A DNA stretch of 20,503 nt from Candidatus Woesearchaeota archaeon (lineage in GTDB: Archaea; Nanobdellota; Nanobdellia; Woesearchaeales; UBA11576): contig JAHWIS010000083.1 of NCBI GenBank assembly GCA_019322385.1, forward strand, positions 1 through 20,503. Reading direction: 5' to 3'. Positions 6,765 to 13,214 of this stretch are shown piece after piece. How positions within the stretch are numbered: the stretch's first letter is position 1; the number at the start of each line of letters is the position of its first letter. A program made the position numbers and the translations under genes. Under the pieces are notes generated by a model. That model had not been told where the DNA came from. It searched no databases and was given only the letters and a program-made list of their open reading frames with translations.

Positions 6765-7664
6765 TCAGAAAATCTTCAGTGAAGCTTCTTCAAGCTTCAA
6801 AAAGCGCTCCCAATTTGCATTCACGTGCTGCTGTACGTCAGCAATATCTTCTTTTGAAAGGTGCTTGAACCTGCCCTGCCGCATGAGGTATTCTTCTACA
6901 GGCACAAACTTTGTAGGCTTGCGGTTGATCTTCAGTTTTCCATTCTCTATCTCGTAAAGAGGGTATATGTTGGTGTTGAAAGCAAGCTTTGCGATCTCAA
7001 TGCTCTGATCAGTCGGGTGTTTCCAGCCAGTAGGGCAAGGGGAGAATACCTGGATGTAAGAAGGTCCGTTGAATTCGAATGATTTCTTCAGCTTTGCTGC
7101 AAGATCCTGCGGGAAAGCGACATTGGCAGTCGCTGTATATGCGCCATGCGCAGCGACGATGAATGGAAGGGGCTTTGCAAACTCTTTCTTGCCATGGATA
7201 GCCTTTCCAGCAGGCGTTGTTGTCGTGCTTGCGTATTTCGGTGTCGCACCGCTCCTCTGGATGCCTGTGTTCATGTATGCTTCGTTGTCATAACATACAT
7301 ATGTGAACTTGTGGCCTCTCTCAAGGGCGCCGCTCAGCGCACCGAAGCCGATGTCAAATGTGCTTCCGTCACCGCCGAGCACAACAAGGTTTGTCTTTTC
7401 TCTTGTGCCTAGATTCTTCAAGCCTTTATCTACTCCAGATGCAACAGCTGCAGCATTCTCAAAAGCAGCGTGTATCCAAGGCACTTTCCATGATGTCCTT
7501 GGGTGCGGGGTCGTGAAGACCTCCATGCAGCCAGTGTTATTGCAGACTATGGTGTCAGGGCCGCCTACCTTCAGTATGATTCTCGCAACTATCGGCGCGC
7601 CGCAGCCAGCGCAGCCAGTATGGCCTGGTGAGAAAAGTTCATGTTCAGGCAAACCTGCAATCAT
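6765..7664 (-). CDS. porB: Pyruvate:ferredoxin oxidoreductase, beta subunit (TPP-binding)
   Basis: Thiamine-diphosphate subunit of the oxo-acid:ferredoxin oxidoreductase that converts pyruvate and CoA to acetyl-CoA, CO2 and reduced ferredoxin. At 299 residues it has normal length. The TPP motif is GGDGSTFDIGFGAL (97-110) followed by YDNEAYMNTG (125-134). Cysteines for the proximal 4Fe-4S cluster are Cys18 and Cys21 (HTGCAGCGAP), Cys46 and Cys210 (FSPCPTGW). Nothing essential looks missing. It is the last gene of the por operon; its ATG overlaps the stop of the upstream zinc-ribbon gene as ATGA (7664-7661), so translation is probably coupled. The subunits fit the pyruvate enzyme best, but a 2-oxoisovalerate or other oxo-acid specificity cannot be excluded by eye. 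Confidence 0.95.
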   Translation of the reverse strand: MIAGLPEHELFSPGHTGCAGCGAPIVARIILKVGGPDTIVCNNTGCMEVFTTPHPRTSWKVPWIHAAFENAAAVASGVDKGLKNLGTREKTNLVVLGGDGSTFDIGFGALSGALERGHKFTYVCYDNEAYMNTGIQRSGATPKYASTTTTPAGKAIHGKKEFAKPLPFIVAAHGAYTATANVAFPQDLAAKLKKSFEFNGPSYIQVFSPCPTGWKHPTDQSIEIAKLAFNTNIYPLYEIENGKLKINRKPTKFVPVEEYLMRQGRFKHLSKEDIADVQQHVNANWERFLKLEEASLKIF

Positions 7665-7912
7665 TCTTTCTGGGATTTTGGATCCTCCTCCTCATCCTCG
7701 ACCCTATTGTCGAGGTTCTTGCCCCAGCTGTCATCGCCAGAGCCCATGAAAGGTACCTTGACAGTGACCTTGCGGCCACATGTGCACTTCAGCTCTTTGT
7801 AGTGAGCAGTTCCTTCGAATGTGGACATCCATTTTCTCGGATCAGTCCTCTTGCCGCAATAAGCGCAAACATGCTTCTGCTCATCCTCCTGCATAACGTG
7901 ATGTACTGTCAT
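7661..7912 (-). CDS. Small zinc-ribbon protein embedded in the por operon
   Basis: An 83-residue protein I do not recognise as a named family. It has one probable zinc site, CAYC at 16-19 and CTC at 43-45, spaced like a one-knuckle rubredoxin/zinc-ribbon fold, and a very acidic C-terminal tail (VEDEEEDPKSQKE). There is no membrane segment. The ATG at 7912 is preferred to an in-frame ATG at 7942, because AGAGGTG lies 8 nt upstream of it and because the 7942 start would overlap the end of porA. It begins 17 nt after the porA stop, and its own stop overlaps the porB start (ATGA). Standard por operons do not have a gene between alpha and beta. Its position implies co-synthesis with the enzyme; assembly, iron-sulfur handling or an electron-transfer role are possible but unproven. 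Confidence 0.75.
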   Translation of the reverse strand: MTVHHVMQEDEQKHVCAYCGKRTDPRKWMSTFEGTAHYKELKCTCGRKVTVKVPFMGSGDDSWGKNLDNRVEDEEEDPKSQKE

Positions 7913-7929
7913 CTCTTTAACACCTCTAA

Positions 7930-9084
7930 CTAAAAGTGCCATTCAATCGACGGCTGCTTCTCCTTTATTATCTTCTTGAAAGCGTTCTCGATATGTTCAG
8001 GCGTGATGTCTTTCCCACCGAGCCCTGCGATGAAAGAGTGGACTATAGGTTTCTTCTTCTGGTCGCAAAGCGCAGACTCTATCTCTGAAAACACAGGCCC
8101 TTTCTGGCCGAAAGAGATTGCCTTGTCAAACACCGCGACTGCTTTTGTGTTTTTCAGGGCGTCTATTATCTCCTGCTCTGGGAACGGCCTGAATGTCTTG
8201 AGCTTGAGCATGCCGACCTTCCTGCCCTGCTTCCGCATGTTGTCTATCACGACGCGCGCAGTGCCGCAGATGGTCCCGAGGCCTATGAATACATATTCAG
8301 CGTCATTAAGCTTGTATGGTTCGATAAGTCCATCGCCATAAGACCTTCCGAATTTTGACTTGAATTCTGAATGCACTTTCTTGATTATGCTGAGTGATTT
8401 TTCCAGTGCATCATGCTGCTGCTTCTTGAACTGCATGAACGAGTCAGGATAGCCGACAGGTCCCATGGTCACTGGTTTCTTTGTATCTAGCCTGAATTTG
8501 GGAACAAACTTCGGAAGGAAATTGTCCACAGATTTCTGGTCAGGTATGTCCACAGGCTCGTATACATGCGAGAGCGTGAAGCCGTCAAGGCATACCATCG
8601 CAGGGATCAGGACGTCGTGGTTTTCAGCGATCTTGAATGCCATGATCGTGGTATCAAGGGCTTCCTGCGCAGACTCGACATACATCTGTATCCAGCTGGT
8701 GTCCCTTGCAGACATCGAGTCCTGGTGGTCATTCCAGATGTTTATCGGCGCTGAGAGGGCACGGTTCGCGACATTCATCACGACTGGAAGCCGCATTCCA
8801 GCGACTACATGAAGTATCTCGTGCATGAGTGCAAGGCCTTGCGAAGCGGTTGCTGTGTAAGAGCGCACGCCTGTAGCAGAAGCTCCGATAGCAGCTGACA
8901 GTGCAGAATGCTCTGACTCGACATAGATCATCTCGCAGTCAAACTCGCCATTGTCGACGAAGTCAGAGATGCGTTCAGGTATATGAGTCTGCGGAGTTAT
9001 AGGATAGACAGGGATTACAGCAGGCCTGCATAGCCTTACAGCTTCTGCGACAGCCTGTGATGCTTCAGTTACTTTCTTTGCCAT
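7930..9084 (-). CDS. porA: Pyruvate:ferredoxin oxidoreductase, alpha subunit
   Basis: Alpha subunit of the four-subunit archaeal enzyme, 384 residues, carrying the substrate- and CoA-facing domains. The N-terminal segment has the diagnostic YPITPQTHIPE (27-37), followed by the E-S-E-H region (YVESEHSALSAAIGAS) and YTATASQGLALMHE near residue 80, all conserved pyrimidine-binding-domain features that complete the TPP site with PorB. A second domain (about 255-345) contains VFIGLGTICGTARVVIDN and LKLKTFRPFP, typical of domain II. The start lies 9 nt after the porD stop. The stop is TAG at 7932-7930. It works with PorB, PorC and PorD as a heterotetramer or its dimer in the cytosol, supplying acetyl-CoA and reduced ferredoxin. 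Confidence 0.96.
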   Translation of the reverse strand: MAKKVTEASQAVAEAVRLCRPAVIPVYPITPQTHIPERISDFVDNGEFDCEMIYVESEHSALSAAIGASATGVRSYTATASQGLALMHEILHVVAGMRLPVVMNVANRALSAPINIWNDHQDSMSARDTSWIQMYVESAQEALDTTIMAFKIAENHDVLIPAMVCLDGFTLSHVYEPVDIPDQKSVDNFLPKFVPKFRLDTKKPVTMGPVGYPDSFMQFKKQQHDALEKSLSIIKKVHSEFKSKFGRSYGDGLIEPYKLNDAEYVFIGLGTICGTARVVIDNMRKQGRKVGMLKLKTFRPFPEQEIIDALKNTKAVAVFDKAISFGQKGPVFSEIESALCDQKKKPIVHSFIAGLGGKDITPEHIENAFKKIIKEKQPSIEWHF

Positions 9085-9093
9085 TTTTCTCTA

Positions 9094-9405
9094 TTATTTC
9101 TTTTCCTTCTCCATGGTTATTGCTGCAAAAGGGCACACCTGTTTGCAGATGCCACAACCCTTGCAAAAATCAAAATCTGTCTCGAGCCTCTTGCCATCTT
9201 TCTGGGGGATTGCCATGTCAGGGCAGTATGGCCAGCAGATCATGCACTGCGTGCATTTCTTCCTGTTCCAGACAGGCCGCAAGGCGCGCCAGCCACCAGT
9301 CTTGTTATCATCAGAGTTGCCAGGTGTGGTTATCACTGCACCTATGTCAAGCTTCTTTGTCTTCGGGGTTTTCAGTTTGGCTTTTGCTTGTTTTTTCTTA
9401 GGCAT
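9094..9405 (-). CDS. porD: Pyruvate:ferredoxin oxidoreductase, delta subunit (2x 4Fe-4S ferredoxin)
   Basis: A 103-residue ferredoxin-like subunit that carries electrons from the PorB cluster to free ferredoxin. Two complete 4Fe-4S motifs are present: CTQCMICWPYCP (Cys51, 54, 57, 61) and CKGCGICKQVCP (Cys81, 84, 87, 91). The first 18 residues are strikingly basic (MPKKKQAKAKLKTPKTKK), an extension ahead of the usual delta-subunit start region. The ATG at 9405 overlaps the porC stop by 8 nt, implying translational coupling. Normal delta-subunit length is close to this. Confidence 0.95.
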   Translation of the reverse strand: MPKKKQAKAKLKTPKTKKLDIGAVITTPGNSDDNKTGGWRALRPVWNRKKCTQCMICWPYCPDMAIPQKDGKRLETDFDFCKGCGICKQVCPFAAITMEKEKK

Positions 9406-9946
9406 GTTGCTTTACCTGTTCATAGACCTGCTTGACTGCCTGCTTGTTCATGTCGATTATGTGCGGCTTTCCGGCAAAACGGTCTTCTATTGCCTTGTTG
9501 ATCGCTTTAAGCGAGACAACACCTGTGACTTTTGAAAACGCGCCAAGTATAGCTGTATTGACAATGTCTGCCTTGAATATCTCGAGCGCAACCTTGCTCG
9601 CATCAACAGAATGGACATTGAATTTAGAGTATTTCCCGTCCTTGACCGGCTGCGATGTATTGATTATGATATCTGCACCTGGCTTCAGGCCTGAAGTGAC
9701 ATCAACTGCCTCCAATAGCGAAGGCTCAAGAACAAGAAGCAGATCAGGAGTATAGACCTGGCTCCGGATGTTGACTGGTGTGTCATCTATCCTGCAGAAA
9801 GCCTCAACAGGAGCTCCTCTTCTCTCAACACCAAACCTTGGAAAGGCCTGGCTCTGTTTTCCATCGTAAAACGCAGAGATTGCAAGGATCTGGGCTGCAG
9901 TTACAGAGCCTTGACCACCCCTACCATGGATTCTTATCTCTAACAT
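9398..9946 (-). CDS. porC: Pyruvate:ferredoxin oxidoreductase, gamma subunit
   Basis: Gamma subunit of the oxo-acid:ferredoxin oxidoreductase, 182 residues, first gene of the operon. It opens with the family hallmark IRIHGRGGQGSVTAAQIL, followed by FPRFGVERRGAPVEAFCR and, further on, IVNTAILGAFSKVTG. The reading frame stays open upstream to an ATG at 10021, but that start would lie upstream of the TATA box at 9983-9991. The ATG at 9946 gives a leader of about 15 nt containing GTGAT, which can pair with the 16S 3' end, and places the family start correctly. The gene order gamma-delta-alpha-beta is the usual archaeal one, here with an added zinc-ribbon gene. Pyruvate is the most likely substrate. 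Confidence 0.94.
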   Translation of the reverse strand: MLEIRIHGRGGQGSVTAAQILAISAFYDGKQSQAFPRFGVERRGAPVEAFCRIDDTPVNIRSQVYTPDLLLVLEPSLLEAVDVTSGLKPGADIIINTSQPVKDGKYSKFNVHSVDASKVALEIFKADIVNTAILGAFSKVTGVVSLKAINKAIEDRFAGKPHIIDMNKQAVKQVYEQVKQHA

Positions 9947-9982
9947 TATATCACGTCTTTTTGCAATACGAAACCAGAACCG

Positions 9983-9991
9983 TTTATATAT
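9983..9991 (-). promoter_or_regulatory. TATA box of the por operon
   Basis: Read on the minus strand the sequence is ATATATAAA, centred about 41 nt from the porC ATG at 9946. It predicts a transcript start near 9961. No other strong TATA box is seen before the end of porB, so all five genes are probably one transcript. Confidence 0.55.
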
Positions 9992-10072
9992 CTTTCTAAT
10001 GACCTTGAAATGGTTAAACACCAGGATTTTTTAGTTTCAGAGGGTATGGATGCGAAATCCAGTAAACGAAAA

Positions 10073-10081
10073 GTTATATAT
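10073..10081 (+). promoter_or_regulatory. TATA box of the nop5-fibrillarin operon
   Basis: GTTATATAT centred about 28 nt before the ATG at 10106 predicts a leaderless mRNA. There is no Shine-Dalgarno in front of the ATG, which agrees with this. Confidence 0.55.
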
Positions 10082-10105
10082 ACTGCGTAGAATTAATTTT
10101 CAGCA

Positions 10106-11074
10106 ATGGGCCATACAATATACTCTAATATAATCGGCAGTTTTGCATTCCTTGACAAGAAACTTGTAGAAGAAAGACTGTCCAAGGGTGCTGATATGGC
10201 AAAGAATGCTGCACTGCTGGAGAAACAAGGTCAGATAGATGCAGAAAAGCAGCTTCTTGGTAAGTTTTCAGGCGCAGATATTGTCGGAAAGAAGAATGCC
10301 CCGCCTTCCTGGGTGCTTGATTTCTTCAACCAGCCAAAATATCTTGAAAAGATGCAGAAGGCAGCGATGCTGATAACCAAACGGAAGATAGCAGGATCAT
10401 TGAACCCAGAATATCTAATAGTTCAGGCTGTGCAGAATATAGCTGAGATAGACAAGGTCGTGAACAACATCGGCAAGCGGTTGCGTGAATGGTATGAGCT
10501 GTATAATCCAGAGTTCTCAAAATCGATAGAGAGCCATGAGAAATTCGCAGAGCTTATACAGAAGAAGAGCAGGAAGGAGCTACTGAAAGAGATAGACTGC
10601 AGCGAAGATGAGTCGATGGGAGCAGAGATTACTAAGAAGGACCTTGAGCCTATGATGAACCTGGCTGCTGAGATAAGCTCGCTTTTTGCATTGCGTGGGA
10701 AGCAGGAGAAATATGTCGAGAAGTCGATGAAAGAGCTGTTGCCTAATGTAACTGCGGTGTGTGGTGGGATGATAGGGGCAAAACTGCTTGCGGTAGCAGG
10801 GACGCTTAAGAAGATGGCATTGTTCCCCGCATCGACGATACAATTGCTCGGCGCTGAGAAGGCATTGTTCAGACACATCAAAACAGGCGCAAAACCGCCA
10901 AAGTTCGGAGTGATAATCAACCATCCTATCGTTGCAAAGGCAAAGCAGAGCGAGAAGGGAAAGGCAGCGCGTATGCTGGCAGACAAAATATCCATAGCAG
11001 CGAAGATCGATTTTTTCAAAGGAGAGTTCAGAGGGGATGTGCTCCGCAAAGAGGTTGAGAAGAGGTTCGGATGA
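10106..11074 (+). CDS. nop5: C/D box sRNP core protein Nop5 (Nop56/58 homologue)
   Basis: Scaffold of the archaeal box C/D ribonucleoprotein: it binds L7Ae-bound guide RNA through its Nop domain and recruits fibrillarin through its N-terminal domain, positioning it for 2'-O-methylation of rRNA and tRNA. The 322-residue protein has a fibrillarin-binding N-terminal region, a long coiled-coil segment (about 95-200, including NPEYLIVQAVQNIAEID and REWYELYNPEF), and the Nop domain (about 205-300) with NVTAVCGGMIGAKLLAVAGT and FPASTIQLLGAEKALFRHI. It ends soon after the Nop domain (KEVEKRFG) without the long lysine-rich tail of many homologues, so it is on the short side. The fibrillarin gene starts 1 nt after its stop, a conserved archaeal pairing. 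Confidence 0.95.
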   Translation: MGHTIYSNIIGSFAFLDKKLVEERLSKGADMAKNAALLEKQGQIDAEKQLLGKFSGADIVGKKNAPPSWVLDFFNQPKYLEKMQKAAMLITKRKIAGSLNPEYLIVQAVQNIAEIDKVVNNIGKRLREWYELYNPEFSKSIESHEKFAELIQKKSRKELLKEIDCSEDESMGAEITKKDLEPMMNLAAEISSLFALRGKQEKYVEKSMKELLPNVTAVCGGMIGAKLLAVAGTLKKMALFPASTIQLLGAEKALFRHIKTGAKPPKFGVIINHPIVAKAKQSEKGKAARMLADKISIAAKIDFFKGEFRGDVLRKEVEKRFG

Positions 11075-11075
11075 G

Positions 11076-11753
11076 ATGAAGGTCCAGCAGCACAAGTTCC
11101 AAGGGATATATGTAATGAAGAAAGGCAAGCGGCAGCTCTTTCTGACGAAAAACCTTGTCCCTGGAAAGGATGTGTATGGCGAGACATTGCACAAGGACGG
11201 CAAGGATGAGTATCGCGAATGGAGTCCATTGCGTTCCAAGCTTGGAGCTGCGCTTGCAAAAAAGATATCACAGCTCGGCATATATCCTGGCAGCAAGGTG
11301 CTATATCTGGGAGCAAGCACAGGGACAACAGCAAGCCATGTGTCTGATGTTGTCGGGAAGCAAGGGTTTGTATTCGCGCTTGATTTTGCTCCGCGCACTA
11401 CACGGGAGCTAGTATATCTCTGCTCGCAGAGGAATAACATGATGCCGATAATGGCAGATGCCCGGCATCCTGAACAGTTTTCACATTATGTCACGCTGGT
11501 CGATGCAGTGTTCCAGGATGTTGCTCAGAGGGACCAGGCAGAGATCTTTGTCAAGAATTGCGACGCATTCCTGAAGAAAGGCGGTTTTGGTGTGCTCGCT
11601 GTCAAGGCAAGAAGCGTTGATGTGGCGAAGAAGCCGAAGCAGGTGTTCAGGGAAGTTAGGGAGTATCTGGAAAATAAGATAACTATCGTTGATTATAGAG
11701 AGCTTGAGCCATTGGAGAAAGACCATTGCATTTTTATATGTAAAAAGAAATGA
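11076..11753 (+). CDS. flpA: Fibrillarin-like rRNA/tRNA 2'-O-methyltransferase
   Basis: S-adenosylmethionine-dependent methyltransferase of box C/D RNPs, 225 residues, normal for archaea. The SAM-binding motif YLGASTGTTASHVSD is at 77-91. Further conserved blocks are FALDFAPRTTREL (100-112), ADARHPEQF (127-135), AVFQDVAQRDQAEI (144-157) and the lysine-containing GVLAVKARSVD (172-182). Together these hold the catalytic Lys-Asp-Lys type arrangement of the family. The frame is open further upstream, inside nop5, but the ATG at 11076 matches the family N-terminus (MKVQQHKFQGIYV) and follows GAGGT (11062-11066) by 9 nt. It is separated from nop5 by 1 nt, so the two are co-translated. The 3' end of this gene contains the promoter of the next gene. 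Confidence 0.96.
   Translation: MKVQQHKFQGIYVMKKGKRQLFLTKNLVPGKDVYGETLHKDGKDEYREWSPLRSKLGAALAKKISQLGIYPGSKVLYLGASTGTTASHVSDVVGKQGFVFALDFAPRTTRELVYLCSQRNNMMPIMADARHPEQFSHYVTLVDAVFQDVAQRDQAEIFVKNCDAFLKKGGFGVLAVKARSVDVAKKPKQVFREVREYLENKITIVDYRELEPLEKDHCIFICKKK
11729..11738 (+). promoter_or_regulatory. TATA box of cysS, inside the end of the fibrillarin gene
   Basis: A CATTTTTATA stretch within the last codons of the fibrillarin gene, centred about 28 nt before the cysS ATG at 11763. It would allow a separate leaderless cysS mRNA. Overlap with coding sequence makes this less certain. Confidence 0.4.
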
Positions 11754-11762
11754 TATGCTAAA

Positions 11763-13184
11763 ATGGGACTGAAACTTTACAATACGCTGAGTCGGAAGAA
11801 AGAAGAGTTTGTTCCTCTTGAAGAAGGCAAGGTCGGCATGTACTGCTGTGGTCCTACTGTATATGATTTTGCGCATATAGGGAACCTGCGGGCGTACATA
11901 TTCCAGGATGTTCTTAGGCGAGCGCTTCTGCTCAACCAGTTCAAGCTTAAGCAGGTCATGAACATAACAGATGTGGGTCATCTTACTTCTGATGCAGATG
12001 AAGGAGAAGACAAGTTGATGAAGGCATTGCGGCGTGAGGGAAAAGAACCGTCAGTAGAAGCGATGATGGAGCTTGCTGAAAAGTATACAAATGCATTCAT
12101 GAAAGACATCAAGTCGCTCAATATCCAAGAGCCTGAGCTGTGGTGCAAGGCAACAGAGCACATACCTGAGATGATTGAGCTTGTTAAACGAATAGAGGAG
12201 AATGGTTATGCATACAAGACAAAAGTAGGCCTTATATTCGACACAGCAAAGTTTTCTAGCTATGCAGAGCTTGGCAGGCTTCGGCTTGAAGAGCAGAAAG
12301 CCGGAGCGCGCGTTGCTGTCGATGAGGAGCGGAAAAGCCCAAGCGACTTTGCACTGTGGCTGACAAACCAACCAAACCATCTCATGCAATGGGACAGCCC
12401 ATGGGGTCGCGGATTCCCTGGATGGCATCTTGAGTGCAGTGCGATGTCAATGAAATATCTGGGAGAGCAGTTTGATATACACTGCGGCGGAATAGACCAT
12501 GTCCCTGTGCATCATACCAATGAAGTTGCGCAAAGCGAGGCAGCGACAGGCAAACATCCCTGGGTGAAGTACTGGCTGCACAACGAGTTCCTGGTCCTTG
12601 AGAAGGGCAAGATGGCAAAATCCGAAGGAGGATTCATCACATTGCAGGCTGTTGCTGACAAAGGATATGATACTTTTGTCTATAGGTATCTCTGCCTTGG
12701 AGCGCACTATAGACAGCAGCTCAAGTTCAGCTGGGACGGCATGGAAGGAGCAAAGAACACATTCAATAGGCTCAAGGAAAAGATATTAGAGCTCAAGGAT
12801 AGAGAAAGCGTGGAAAGCGAGACAGAGCTGCAGGAAGAGAAGACAGATGTGTATCTGCACCAATTTATTGAAGCGATCAATGACGACCTGAACACCCCAC
12901 GGGCATTGTCTGTCATGTGGTCTGTGCTTCGGGACGAAGAGATAGATGCAAAAGAAAAGCTTGCACTGATGTGTAGGTTTGATGAGATACTCGGCCTTGG
13001 ATTTAAGGAATGGGAACGGGAGAAGGTCAAGGCTCCGCAGGAAGTTCTTGAACTGCTGGACAAACGGGAAGAGGCGCGCAAGAACAAGGACTGGGAGCTT
13101 GCAGATAAAGCACGGGATAAGATAAAGAAAGCAGGATATGCTATAGATGACACTCCTGACGGTGCAAGGCTCAAAAAGCTCTAG
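11763..13184 (+). CDS. cysS: Cysteinyl-tRNA synthetase
   Basis: Class I aminoacyl-tRNA synthetase that charges tRNA-Cys, 473 residues, typical length. The N-terminus has the zinc and HIGH region MYCCGPTVYDFAHIGNLRAY, with HIGN at 38-41 as the HIGH motif. Further zinc ligands are Cys225 in WHLECSAMS and the His/Glu in HHTNEVAQSEA. The KMSKS loop is KMAKS at 283-287. The C-terminal helical anticodon domain includes FIEAINDDLNTPRAL. All catalytic elements look intact, so direct Cys-tRNA formation is expected rather than dependence on the SepRS/SepCysS route. It starts 9 nt after the fibrillarin stop without a clear ribosome site but at leaderless distance from a TATA-like box. It converges with valS across 30 nt. 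Confidence 0.97.
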   Translation: MGLKLYNTLSRKKEEFVPLEEGKVGMYCCGPTVYDFAHIGNLRAYIFQDVLRRALLLNQFKLKQVMNITDVGHLTSDADEGEDKLMKALRREGKEPSVEAMMELAEKYTNAFMKDIKSLNIQEPELWCKATEHIPEMIELVKRIEENGYAYKTKVGLIFDTAKFSSYAELGRLRLEEQKAGARVAVDEERKSPSDFALWLTNQPNHLMQWDSPWGRGFPGWHLECSAMSMKYLGEQFDIHCGGIDHVPVHHTNEVAQSEAATGKHPWVKYWLHNEFLVLEKGKMAKSEGGFITLQAVADKGYDTFVYRYLCLGAHYRQQLKFSWDGMEGAKNTFNRLKEKILELKDRESVESETELQEEKTDVYLHQFIEAINDDLNTPRALSVMWSVLRDEEIDAKEKLALMCRFDEILGLGFKEWEREKVKAPQEVLELLDKREEARKNKDWELADKARDKIKKAGYAIDDTPDGARLKKL

Positions 13185-13193
13185 AATTCTGAT

Positions 13194-13207
13194 TAATTGA
13201 TCAATTA
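13194..13207. terminator. Palindrome between convergent cysS and valS
   Basis: A perfect 14-bp palindrome TAATTGATCAATTA, followed on the plus strand by T-rich ATTCTTTATTATTC. It sits in the 30-nt gap between two converging genes and may serve as a terminator for cysS or both. Confidence 0.4.
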
Positions 13208-13214
13208 TTCTTTA

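Noticed and set aside
9947..10021. 25-residue upstream extension of PorC
   Set aside because: It would start upstream of the por TATA box; the family N-terminus matches the ATG at 9946.
11037..11075. Upstream start of fibrillarin inside nop5
   Set aside because: The extra 13 residues do not fit the family, and a ribosome site precedes the ATG at 11076.
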